Positions 1 through 11,213 of a DNA stretch of 64,000 nt are shown piece by piece. The notes beneath the pieces were generated by a model that did not search any database, was not told where the DNA came from, and saw nothing but the letters and a program-made list of their open reading frames with translations. Made by a program: the position numbers and the translations under genes. The DNA is from Macropodus opercularis (Eukaryota > Chordata > Actinopteri > Anabantiformes > Osphronemidae): assembly GCA_030770545.1 (NCBI GenBank), contig CM061105.1:4633001-4697000 (forward strand), in the 5' to 3' direction. The first letter of the stretch is position 1. Each line of letters begins with the position of its first letter.

Positions 1-1596
1 CCTCGCCTGCTGCTGACGACTCCATCGCAGCGTTGTCTCTTCCCGCCGTGTCCTGTGGAACCAGCACAGACAGCGATGTCAGCTGTCATGGTGCCACATG
101 GCACCGCGGTGGACCCGTTGGACCAGTGCTCGCGTGTGTTCTGTTCTAGTGCGACGGCTGTGAAGACACCGCTGAGGAAATGTTTGTGGTTTCCTGTTTC
201 CACAGCGTTGCCTCGTCAGTCAGCAGCTTTTAGTGGGTGTTGAACAAACACTTAATATTTGTACTTTCCTGCATGACGTCCATGTGTCATCCCACGTGCT
301 GCAGTGGAGGTTCGGTCCAGACCGGTGCAGACTGGGTTTCATCAGAGCCGATGAGAACCAGCTGGGCTGGAGCGTTGACACATGAGTGACTGGTGGCGGC
401 AGAACCCTGGTTCTGTTCTGACTGAGGAGCTGGATCGTATTTCTTGGTTCTGTTCTGGATTCTAACTCCTGCTTTTTTGGGTCATGTGGTCTCATCTTAT
501 CACTCTTTAAACCTAGAATCCAGCATCTTACCTTGACCGGGTTGGTGAAGGATGTTGGTCCAAAGCGGCTGAAACAGAACCAGGACGCTGTGATGAGGAT
601 GTTCTGTCACATACACACGACCCAAATGTGAAATGACTGATGTGAAGGTTCTCACCGCTCACAGATGATGCAGATACTGAGCAGAATCAGAAATCCCAGA
701 ATTATTTTCAGTGTGAGATGAACAACATCCACCCGAGCTTCATAACCTGCAACAAACAGAGTGAACATCCACCTGAATTTAAAGGAGCGACGTACAAAGA
801 AAATGGGTCCAGTAACAAACTGTGGTCGGCTTACGTGAAACACTGAGAGTCACCACAGTCTGTGCTGCCTTGACGCCTCCAACCACAGGATACGAGGCAG
901 AACAGCTGACGTTGAGTCCATCGTGTTGTTCTGACAGAGTGATGGTCTCCTGGATTGTAGTCGTGAAGGTTCCATCAGTGTTTTTCTCCCTTTGGTTGTG
1001 AGGGTCTGGTTGTAGACTCCAGGTGAGTGTAGGAGGGAAGTGTGGACAAGGAGTGAAAGCTGAGCAGGTTACAGTCACAGTCTGCTGCTCCCTCAGATCA
1101 CCTGGGATGGTTATGGTGGGAACGAGCAGCTTCTCTGGCTCAGGTCTCCAATAATATTCATTAGGTAAATGTTAACTCTTCTACTGCTGTTGTAGATCAC
1201 GTTGTCTGTGTTTTCACTAAATCTTGAATCATTTTTAATCCACACTCCGTAGGTGGTTCTGGTGCTGATGGACTGATCTTCTGGTTTAGTTCTAAAGTTA
1301 CACGGGATCATCAGACAGGATCCACTCAGAGCCTCCATCGTCTTTGCTGCAGTGATGAACAGACCTGATTCATCAGGACACTGAGCCAAAGCTCCTGAAA
1401 ACGCAGATCACGAATATGGTCAATTTATCATGAAGGTAAGTTTCAGTGCTATGTTTGGTATAATTATACTGAAACATCTTATAGTCAGAACAGATGAAGT
1501 TCACGTTGTAAAGATGTAGATTAATGCTTTAAGTGCGTGAACAAACGTCTCACCTGAAGCACAGAGGACACTCAGTAACACCATGACCGTCTCCAT
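1..1596 (-). pseudogene. Siglec-like Ig receptor, decayed tandem copy
   Basis: This is a second copy of the gene at 2677-4113, read on the minus strand. Pieces seen are the signal-peptide exon 1554-1596, a fused V/C2 exon 835-1394, a transmembrane exon 656-746 (91 bases, as in the sister copy), a cytoplasmic exon 532-568, and a final exon starting at 52 and leaving the window. In the sister gene V and C2 are separate exons. Here the V reading passes its GDLSQR motif and runs straight into C2 sequence out of frame, reaching TAA about six codons later. The lost part includes the V-domain F strand with the Arg expected to bind sialic acid. The last exon lacks the Tyr-Val of the sister tail and has no stop before the window edge. 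It was probably once a cell-surface lectin. I infer a pseudogene, though a collapsed assembly or a truncated secreted form is possible. Confidence 0.75.
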
Positions 1597-2676
1597 GTTC
1601 AGACATTAACTGGAGACATAAAATGTTTCTTTACACTGGTTTTACTTGCATCGTAGTACATGAAATACAAAGGTTAAGAAGTAAAAGAAGTAAAGATGTT
1701 TCCTCACCAGCACGAAAGACGAGTTTGTTTTTATGTTGGTTCAACCAGATTCACTAAGCTGTTGAGTTCGTGCCCAGTGAATGAGGATGTTAGATGGCAT
1801 AACTGTCCTTACATATTTCTATCTTACACAGAACTGACTCATCCCTGCTTCCTGTTTTGAGCTGGCTCACTATCTTTCCTTAGCTGTTCAGTGTTTCAGC
1901 CCCCAATCGTCAGACCTGTTCTTTTTAAACACAGCCCTGTTTAACTGTGGCGTTTAGTCTCTGGTCATGGAGACAAGTAGGTCGGCCACAAACACTTGAA
2001 TCATTTGAGCTCAGATGTGGAATAAATACAATGGTTGATTTGTAATTGATTTGGTTTTACAGTAATACACAGTTGTTGGGTTTTGCAGTTTATTCTTGGA
2101 AGGACCCAAATGTTTCACATGAAACAGGTTAAAAATTTCACAGGATTTCTGCATCAGTCTGTTTTCTACACACAGGCTAACCACAAAGAACAAGCGCTGC
2201 TTTTTATGCGCACGCATCTTGAGAAACAACCTCGAGAACATGCAGCAAACGAGCCCAGCGTTCTTAACTACGACGGGCTTTGAGCCGCCCACACCCGATG
2301 CACCAAAGGCTCAGAAACCAGAGCAGATCCCAGGTCAGACGGGCTTGAGCAGGGGATGAGACGAGAGGCAGCGACGACACATTCAGGTCATTTCAGTCGT
2401 GAAAACACTTGAAACGTTGTTTACCTGCGAAAGTGTTAATTCTCTGTAAAGTTAATATGTCTGAGACTAGTGACTGAACCTATTTCATACGTTACACTGT
2501 AGGCATCCAGTGAAGCGTTTAGGCTAAATTAAAGTGATGCTGTATTCCCCTGGCTGTGAGTCAGTCTGTTGACGAAAGTTATAACATTTAGTCCTGAAAG
2601 AAAATCCTTTAGGAAGAAATAGTGAACTAGACACAGTAAACGCTGATCCAGTCATAGTGAACATCTCTTCCTCTCC
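1597..2676. other. spacer between the two Siglec-like copies
   Basis: No coding exon is recognised. Short open frames on both strands near 2011-2292 overlap one another and show no family motif. The stretch would hold the promoter of the downstream copy (minus strand, ending near 1596) and the 3' untranslated region of the upstream copy. Confidence 0.5.
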
Positions 2677-4113
2677 TCATGCTGATGACTCGGCCACAGC
2701 GTTGACGTAGTCTCCTGCTGCCGTGTCCTGTGGAACCAGCACAGAGTGGTGTCAGTGATCTGCAGCTCACAGCGTTGTGAGCGTTTTAATCTGGAACGTT
2801 AGCCGTGTTGCTCTCTTCATTCCTGAGACCTGGAGATGATGAATCTCATCTAGTAACTTACCTTTGGTTTGTTGCAGGACCTGGATCTGAACAAGCTGAA
2901 ATACAAACGGGAAAACGTGGATATCGTACAAAAACAAGTACAATTAGATTAATCACTGTTTGGTTATTAAGGGAAGTTGGTCTCACCACTCAAAGACAAT
3001 CATTGTAGTGTAGAGTATCATAATCCCCAGGATTTTCAGTATGATGTGGACATTAACTCGTTCAATCTGTTGAGCGCCTGTAACACACCTGAGTGATCAG
3101 TCTCTGCTTAGTTCATTCAGATCAGCTTGATGTTTGACAGGATCCAGTAACAAACTGTGGTCGTCTTACGTGAAACACTGAGAGTCACCACAGTCTGTGC
3201 TGCCTTGACGCCTCCAACCACAGGATACAAGGCAGAACAGCTGACGTTGAGTCCATCGTGTTGTTCTGACAGAGTGATGGTCTCCTGGATTGTAGTCGTG
3301 AAGGTTCCATCAGTGTTTTCCTCCCATTGGTTGTGAGGGTCTGGTTGTAGACTCCAGGTGAGTTTAGGAGGGAAGTGTGGACAAGGAGTGAAAGCTGAGC
3401 AGGTTATAGTCACAGTCTGCTGCTCCCTCAGATCACCTGGGATGGTTATGGTGGGAACGAGAGCATCTGTGGGTTCAGGTCATGTGTAAGTTAACAGAAC
3501 CTCACAGATATGTTGGTCTGTAAATTATGATTTTCCACACTGAAGGTTAGAAAAATGTTATGAACAAAGTAATTTCACTAAAACTCACCTGTGACATTGA
3601 TTTGAACAGGATCACAAGCAGCTGTTGCCTTTACTGACCCGTCGATCCTGAAGTAGTATTTGTCTGAGTATGTTGTGTTTAGATTATAAAACATAGTGGA
3701 GCAGTTTCTCTGGCTCAGGTCTCCAATAATATTCATTGGGTAAATGTTAACTGTTCTACTGCTGTTGTAGATCACGTTGTTTGGTTTTTCTCTAAATTGT
3801 GAATGAGTTTTAATCCACACTCCGTAGGTGGTTTCGGTGCTGATGAACTGATTTTCTAGTTTAGTTGTAAAGTTACACGGGATCATCAGACAGGATCCAC
3901 TCAGAGCCTCCATCGTCTTTGGTGCAGTGATGAATAGACCTGGATTTGGGTAGTGACACTGAGCCAAAGCTCCTGAAAACACAGATCACGAATATGGTCA
4001 ATTTATCATAAAGTTCAGCGTCATTGTAAATATTAATTTAATGTTTTATGTAAGTGAATAAACTTCTCACCTGAAACACAGACGACACTCAGTAACACGA
4101 TGACCGTCTCCAT
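2677..4113 (-). CDS. Siglec-like (CD22/MAG-type) two-Ig-domain receptor
   Basis: Six minus-strand exons join in phase to 299 codons: 4071-4113 signal peptide, 3589-3972 V-set domain (residues 15-142), 3170-3466 C2-set domain (143-241), 2987-3077 transmembrane segment (about 251-270), 2862-2895 and 2677-2727 cytoplasmic tail ending in TGA. All junctions are GT-AG. Siglec traits are an IPCNF B strand, a GDLSQRNCS stretch with the E-strand Cys (105), an extra Cys (20) before the V domain, and YYFRI with Arg123, the place of the sialic-acid-binding arginine. The tail has one tyrosine in GDYVNA (Tyr290), a Y-x-N pattern typical of Grb2 SH2 ligands; no classical ITIM is seen. A Lys lies within the membrane segment. 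The expected role is binding sialylated glycans on immune or glial cells. Members of this family are numerous in fish, so orthology cannot be set. Confidence 0.8.
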
Positions 4114-5084
4114 GTTCCCTCGACTCGCTGCCCTGCTTCGCAAACACTGTTAAAGAAGTTCCTGGTTGTTGCTTCAGACCATTTTTAACTTCCTCATTTA
4201 CATTCACCCAGAAATCATTGACACCCACGAAGCAAGAATGAGATCAAATAGTTTTGATGAATTATTTGTTGGAGCACAATGGAAGTTTACTTACATTACC
4301 AGATAAAACTGATTCCTTTCCATGTGGTTACAGCTTAATAGTAAGACCAACGTTATTTGTGTGATAGTAATAAATAATAAATTGTTTTTTAAATAAGAGA
4401 AGTCGATGTTTATAGTAAATGAGCCGAGTTCACGGGTTGGTAGCAGAGCTGACGTCTACGCTGGAGAAGTGGAGACGAATCCGCCCAGTGACAAAGACAG
4501 ATGAGGCCGTTTCCACATGATTCTAGTCGTCTGAGGTCCCCCCCCCCCCCCCCCCCCCCCCCCCGGGCCAGTATTTCTTAAAGCGGCGGTTTGCCGGAAG
4601 AGGACGAACTGATTCAGAACATAGATAATGTTAATAGTGAATGACACAACCGCCCACATCGCACATAGTGACAGATGCATAGAAATAGAACTTTAGGCTG
4701 AGGACAGTCCTCTGAAAGCAAGTGACATCTAGGAACATGGACAGATGTGCAGGTTAACTCCGTTCTGTTTAGTTTATGTCCAGCTACTTCCTGATGTTTT
4801 GTCCTTCACTGTCTGCTTTTCAGCAGGTGAAGCTCGTCCAAACTGAGAAACCGGTGAGTGATGGTCAGCAGCTTAATGTTCATGTCACAGCTGTTGGCCT
4901 GCGTTGGGCTCGTTAGGTTTCCTCCTCTGTGAGGGTCTGACCTCTGGATGCAGGCGTCAGCAGAATTCAAAGAATGGAAACGAACATATGTCCCCTGCTT
5001 CTGTATGGACACGTCACAGGAAAACGTGGAACGACGAGCTTCAGAGAAAAGCTTAAAATGTCACTTTAGTTGTCTGAAGGTTGA
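4114..5084. other. intergenic stretch upstream of the Siglec-like gene
   Basis: No gene is recognised. It contains the presumed promoter and 5' untranslated region of the Siglec-like gene next to 4113, and a long C homopolymer. A minus-strand open frame at 4806-5012 has no recognisable motif. Confidence 0.45.
4538..4564. repeat. poly-C homopolymer
   Basis: An uninterrupted run of 27 C bases precedes GGGCC. Runs of this length are hard to sequence, so the exact length is uncertain. Confidence 0.9.
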
Positions 5085-5890
5085 GTCATGGCAACTGGAC
5101 TTCTTCTAGTTAGTAGAAACGTTTCACCACCTATCCAGGTTGCTTCTTCAGTCTGTGGGAAGTTGGTGGAGACCACTAATTTATCCTCCAGTTGAGTTTC
5201 ACTTAACACTTGTGAAGAATGGGCTCGTTATGCGAACAGAGGGGGGTGTGAGGGTAGTGAGTAGGTGTGAATCCTCAACTACCGTGACTCCTCCTACAAC
5301 CATTAAAGGGTCGTTAAGTGTCTCCTTTGTGGGGGACGTGTGAAGTGGCCTTGATCTTCCTGGGCATAGTTGAAAGGGCAGCATGGTAAATGGGAGACAA
5401 ATTGTGTCTGAGGCCCCCCCCTCTGTTGAGAGAGGGGCTGTTTACCTGGACATGTATGGCTTCTCTGACGCCTCGTTCAAACCACCTGTCTTCTCTGTCC
5501 AGAATGTGAACGTTGTTGTCATCAAATGAGTGGCCTTTGTCTTTTAAGTGGAGATACACGGCAGATACTGGTCCTGATGTGTTGTTCCTCCTATGCTGGG
5601 CCATCCTCTTGTGTAATGGCTGTTTGGTTTCACCAATGTATAGTTCCGAGCACTCTTCACTGCATTGAACTGCATCTGGGGTAGCCACAGGTCCTGAGAG
5701 CTGCCCTTACATGCATGTTCTCCTTCGTCTTGGCTACAGTGGAAGTGGGAATGTTCTCCGCTCTGTGGTTCAGGGCCCTGATGACTCCTAGTTTGTGCTG
5801 AAGGGGGTGATGAGAGTCAAACAGAAGATATTGGTCTGTGTGGGTGGGTTTCCTGTAGATTTCTATTTCCAAGCCGCCGTCATTCCCTCT
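5085..5890 (-). mobile_element. Penelope-like retroelement 3' fragment with GIY-YIG domain
   Basis: On the minus strand an open frame from 5872 resembles the end of a Penelope-like reverse transcriptase (EIYRKPTHTDQYLLFDSHHP). It continues, with a frame change near 5660-5690, into a frame to 5314 carrying ELYIGETKQPLHKRMAQHRR, the GIY-YIG endonuclease core. Penelope-like elements have a reverse transcriptase followed by a GIY-YIG nuclease, which matches this order. The non-coding end contains a tail common in fish copies (TGAAGAAGCAACCTGGATAG, near 5130-5150). The copy is 5' truncated and frameshifted, so it should be inactive. Confidence 0.8.
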
Positions 5891-6083
5891 GGATGCCCGA
5901 CTCGTGTCTGCTCTGTTATAATGTATGTGAGCATATTTAAAGTTTATTTTAAAGGTGGAGGTTTACCCTGTGCATCCAGACAGTCCAGGGCCAGAACACC
6001 TTAAACGCAAAACATCCGGGAGTCAAACATGAGTGACTGTCATCTGCTGACGTCTCACCCGTCACTGCAGTTCTGGTTCTACT

Positions 6084-6805
6084 TCAACAACGTGATCCCT
6101 CCCCAGTGACGGTAGCAGGTGGACTGACCGGACCGTGGCAGGGTGGGATCCCCTCCTGGCACTCGACACAGCTGCTGTTCACCTCAACCTCTCTGGGTTC
6201 AGAAAAGCACAGAGGCATCAGAAATAGGTGCAGAAATACTGCAATGAACTGAATTTGCAGGAAGCAGACTGAGTATTATTGTATTATAGGAGCCAGCAGA
6301 GCAGAGAGAAGCTGCTCTGCTCTGCTGGTCAGAGCGTTGCTGTGTCTCACCCCTGCAGCAGGTTACAGGCAGACACACAGCGACCTCTACACGTGAAGTG
6401 TTCGCTGGCGATGCACATGGTTGGACCTGGAGCCCAGCAGCCGTCATCCGTACACTCAGAGTCGCGGGTTTCAGTCTGTTGTTCTGTGGAGCAGAGAAAC
6501 GACGTTTCTGCCTTTGTCAGGCTTTGACCGAATAAAACTAACCTCAGATTTCAGGAGGGTTTTTGATGCGCGTTGATGGTCTGATCGCTGGATTTGAACA
6601 GGTGGGTCCACTGCTCAGGTTTATTGTAGCAGAGCTGGCTGTTCTCCTTCAACAGCACCTTCCCAGCACTGACTTCCTTCAGAGAGCGCAGACCCAGCCA
6701 GCGCAGGTGCTTCGCTTTCACCACCACCAAACTGTGGTTTGATCTATGTGTTGTTCTTCCTCTGATGATCTCCAGGTTCTCAAACACTGACAGAGAGCTC
6801 ATATT
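6084..6805 (-). pseudogene. ERBB/EGFR-like receptor ectodomain fragment (L2 and furin-like exons)
   Basis: Three exon-like blocks lie in order on the minus strand. Block 6543-6805 encodes a receptor L domain with SVFENLEIIRGRT and LGLRSLKEVSAGKV, close to EGFR L domain 2, but hits an in-frame TGA at 6551-6553. Block 6351-6483 carries C-x4-CWAPGP and ends in VSACNLLQG, matching the start of the second furin-like cysteine-rich region; its donor is GTGAGA. Block 6084-6192 follows in phase with VEVNSSCVEC and reaches TGA at 6084. The splice phase between the first two blocks does not match. No other ectodomain exon, membrane segment or kinase was seen on this strand. The second block has a changed cysteine pattern. 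It is probably a partial duplicate of an egfr/erbb gene that has decayed. A soluble receptor fragment is a weaker alternative. Confidence 0.7.
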
Positions 6806-7240
6806 CTGTGGTAATAATAATCCAATTACATATTGCATCTTAGTGGGAAATGAAAAGCACTGGTACATTTACTCATTTTCTCCATTGTAAAAGTATGTAA
6901 TGTTTGCAAACATTATACAAACCAAACCATATTTAACTTTGTAATATTGTAAATTTGTGGTATGTGCCTTTAAGAGTGGGCTGACCTGCTTAACGAGTAA
7001 CAGAGATCTCATAAGAGGAAGACCTCTCACTTGGCTACAGTGGAGGGTATGGATGCACCTATTTTAAGTGAGAAATAAAAGATAAATAAAACTTTAGCAG
7101 TTACCATAGTCTGAGAAGAACATGTACGTCATAGCAATGCACGTCATTAAAAATGTCATAAAGCCCGTAGAAATATACGTAAATAGCCGCGTATTCTGTT
7201 TTCAGTATTTAGAACAAATGTTACTGTTGTAAAAACGAGC
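6806..7240. other. non-coding stretch upstream of the ERBB fragment
   Basis: The sequence is AT-rich with no credible open frame. No further ERBB exon is recognised here, so the fragment starts abruptly at the L2 exon. Confidence 0.5.
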
Positions 7241-7259
7241 TTATTATTTCTAACTGGAG

Positions 7260-7830
7260 TGATCCATCGTTTTGCGCGTAAGCGATCTTTGTGTCGTACG
7301 AACGCTCCCGCAGCTTCAGCGCTCGAAGCACCAACTGTGGTTTGTGGTCACGCTGCTGTGCAGATGCATCGCTCGACACTTTCTGGTGCAACGTTTTCAC
7401 CGACAATTAAAACGTCAGCGTCGCGTGAACGAGTAGCGTTTTGGTTTTTTTTTTTTTTTGTTTTTGGTGTGTGTGTCAGGACACATCCGGAACAGCAGGT
7501 GACAGCGAGTGACAGGAGGCTGACACTGACAGGTAGGCTCTCAAACGACCATTAGCGGCAGCTTGGAGCCATTTCAGGCTCCCTCGTTGTCGGGTTAAGG
7601 CGGATAAGACGCTGTGCGCGCGGTGTCACGCCAGGCTCGTGGCGGGAAGGAGCCAGACAGCAGGTGAGAGCCGCTGCTGCCGCTGATGGAGCTAACGTTA
7701 ACTTAAAAAGTTTTGACGCGTCCTGCTGACAGGGCGCAAAACCGAGCATCACGTTCGCGCTGCTGATACACAGGGTCTTTGTGGAAGCCGATATGACGTC
7801 ACGCACGTGCAAACGATAGCCGCGGTTACA
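7260..7830. promoter_or_regulatory. CpG-rich patch, candidate promoter
   Basis: CpG density rises sharply against AT-rich flanks, especially at 7550-7830. A possible 5' splice site (CAG/GTAGGC) occurs at 7531-7536 on the plus strand. This could be a distal promoter with a non-coding exon for tnk2 or for an unrecognised transcript. Open frames on both strands here look like by-products of GC-rich DNA. Transcription is not shown. Confidence 0.35.
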
Positions 7831-9876
7831 GCTGGATTCCAGTCAGCTGATTAGTTGAGTTCAGAAAACTCAAGAGGAGGCAAAAGGCAGACTTCTATGC
7901 CGAGTTCTCCAGTCTCTCCATCACTCACACACCAGACACATGTTGTCCGATACTAAAACCACAACATCGCAATAACTGACCTCCAGAGTTTCATCCGTAC
8001 AGTACATTTAACCTCTGGCCTGACCTTTAATTAATCCCACACAGCTACACACTCACTTCCTCATCCTCAAAGACGTTCCGAGGGGCAGTAGGGATCACCA
8101 GCTGCTGTCAACGTTCCAGTGGAAACTCTTGATCCATAACTCTTTGTGCTGCCACACAAGCTCGCTGGCCCAGTCGTGTGTAGATCTGTGTGCAGTGCTG
8201 CTTTGTATGAGTTGCGTTATGTGAGCCGTTTGTGTTTGGCTTGATGTGATGCTGGGAATGTCTACCACAACGCAATCATAATCTACCAGTTATTTTTATC
8301 CAAAACTATCAGACCACTAGTGAAAATCTGAACGATTTCCATGTATACTCACTCACCACTTTACATCCATCTCATTCTGGGTTGAATCCTTCCTTCAGGC
8401 GTGTCTTACTATTTCCCTGCATAGATATAAAGTTATGGAGATATTTCTTAGATATTCTGGGCCATACTGATGGGACTTCAGTGTTACAAATTGCGACCCC
8501 CTCTTCTGTTCAGTTTACTGTATCCAACGATGTGTTAAACAATGGCCGCTGGAATTGCTGTTGCAGCTCGAGCCAGTGTGACTCTTCACCTCTGGCTTTC
8601 CACAGAAAAGCTGCTCACTGGATATTTTCCATTTTTAGATCATTCGGTGTGGTTTTAAATAGAATTAAAAGCAGGGGGTGCGCTCACTTTCGCACATGAC
8701 TCTAATTACTTTAAACTATGACTTATCGTCTCATTATGAAGCTCTGTGTCACGCTGTGTTCACGCTTGTTCCATTCACCATATTCCTACTTACGGTTAGT
8801 AGACGCTGCAACAGACACTAGTGGATTTCCTGTCTGGTCTAATAGTGAAAGCTTATTAGGTTTCACTCTTTGTACTGCCTGCTCTTCCTTACTGACCTCT
8901 CTCTCTTGTATCGAATAGCTAACCAACCATATCCTTGCTGGACGAAATATAGTTGCCCTGACATATTCCCGTCATTATACCACAGGAGTACAAAATGATG
9001 TTCTGAAAGAAATTTGCAATTTCAGTTTCTTGTAAGCGAAAGGTGATGGAATTCAAAACACTTTTGTTTTGTTGAGTGGTGCCGTGTTGACTGCATCAGT
9101 TGTGGGAGGCTGCATGAATGAAAGAATGTTTGTGTTGGTAGTGAAGTGCATGAATCAGCAGTGACTGCAGTGAAACATACAGTAGATAATGAGGTTGTAT
9201 TCAGTCTGCAAATCCCAATGAATTACAGTACAGGCCTACACGCTTATTTACAAAAGAGAACAGGATAAAGGGCCTTGTTGTGGCTGATGCATTTTGGATT
9301 TGGACTGTGGGCATAATGTTTATGTGTTGCAAGATCGTGTTGGTATTTATATAAACACCACCAATGCTTAGTCACAAACATAAATGCAATAAATAGACGT
9401 ATAAAAGTATCGGTAGTTAAAAACAAAATAGATTTCACACTGTGGAAAGTATAACAGGCCAGTGAGATCGCCTTCAGTAAACTTTGGTGACAGGACACAG
9501 TCTTTTCTTGTTCTCTTGTTGATCCTGATGGTCACTGTGGTTGTGCTTCATTTGGACACGAGAGCTGTCCCAGTTGGTGTCACTGCTTGGTGTGTGCCTG
9601 CTTTATTTTTGGCATTTCTTATACCCTCTAGAGGCCGGATGGTGTTTGTGTTTCTTCTATGTGCCGCTCATAAATCACCTTCTCCTCCCTGTTCTCGCTG
9701 CCGACGGCGTTGCATAACCGACATGTAAAATGTACTGGGAGAAAGGTGATGTTGCTGACATGTTACAAATTGTCCTCAAGTGAAACATTTAGCTTCTTGG
9801 CTTCTGCCAGTAATCGATGTGTAGCGGATGTCGATCAATGATTGACATGCCTTGGGAGTTTTGAAACTGCCAGACT

Positions 9877-9877
<1 letters not shown>

Positions 9878-9915
<38 letters not shown>
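9878..9915. repeat. (TG)n microsatellite
   Basis: A perfect TG dinucleotide tract of about 38 bases. Confidence 0.95.
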
Positions 9916-9917
<2 letters not shown>

Positions 9918-11153
9918 ACAGTTCACGCCTTAGGGCTTGTAAGCCATTGCTGTGCATTGTCCTCCCGCGTGCTGGTGTCACAGTTACGTGCATAGTCTGT
10001 TTTCAGGCGGACAAAGGAGTCATTCGTGGAGGGCATGTAGGGAGGGAGAACAGTGTGGCGTTTCTCCCTGTTTTGAGCTTCCTCTCTGACACTGGAGGCT
10101 CCAGTCAGCTACTCTACTAGGTGGTGGGTGGACTGTGTCCTCCTGTGTCTCGACGAATTGCGTTGACTAATTCGTATTGCCCTCGCCTTCACACAGGCAT
10201 TCCTACCCCATCCCCAGACCTGGCTTGGAACAACATCAAGTCAGTTCCTATCAAACACTGGAAGCTGCTGTGGCGGTGGCCCATTGTAGCTTATGGATTC
10301 AGCAAACTGTAGAGAAGGCAGACTTGTATCAAATTGTGTGTGTCCCATGTTGAATTTACCCGGCATCACACTGTGAAGTTCATTTGACTGCCGTAGTTTT
10401 ATTTTTCAGGTGTCACTGTTATGAGCATTCTGCATCTCTGTGGTTAACTGAGTTCATGAATGAGTCATCGATGACTGCTGAAAGCTTGGCTCCTGCCTCG
10501 CCTCGCCTCACTCTGACTTGAAGGAGATAAGAGATCAAACAAAGAGTTGTGGGTGTTAAAACTAGACTATATAATCAGTGCCGGAGGGTGATTTTTCTTC
10601 ATCCTAAAGCAATGATTTGAGAGCATAGATTATTGATATTGATGATTGTTTACAGATTCGCATGAAAGAAACGTTTACAGTAGGTGCCACATATGTTGAC
10701 ACCACTTTACTATTTTCTCTTTCATTTCAAAAAAGCCTTTCTTTCAAACTGTAATGTGATCATATTGTTGTTTGGTTGTGTTTTCAGACAATCCCTGCAA
10801 CACACTCTTGGGTTTGCACTTACCAATGGATGGAGATGAAACCATGTAACCATGTGCCAGCCTTGCAGTGCGGTGGGTTTGTAGATGGGAAAAACCACAC
10901 GTCAGTGGACTGGGGGCCTTGTCTGCATGTGGCTGAGTTGCTGTCACTAACCTGAGAGGAATTAAATCCAGGTTTCTGTAGCTCAAATATTGCAGGTAAG
11001 ACGATTGTCTGTATGTACGTGCACATACATTCAGGCCATTGCGCTTTATCAGTGGCTTGTCTTTCACACAGACTGTGTACTTTGCATATTGTTGCTATAG
11101 TGTGCCCTGTTTAAACACAAGCGTTTTACATTTACTTTCTATGTACTATTCTC

Positions 11154-11155
<2 letters not shown>

Positions 11156-11187
<32 letters not shown>

Positions 11188-11213
11188 CAGAGAGAGAGAG
11201 AGAGAGAGAGAGA
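11156..11213. repeat. compound (TG)n-(AG)n microsatellite
   Basis: A TG tract (11156-11187) is followed after TCA by an AG tract (to 11213), a compound microsatellite. Confidence 0.95.

Noticed and set aside
4806..5012. Minus-strand 68-codon frame between the Siglec-like gene and the ERBB fragment
   Set aside because: I tested it as a further ERBB or Ig exon, but no motif matches.
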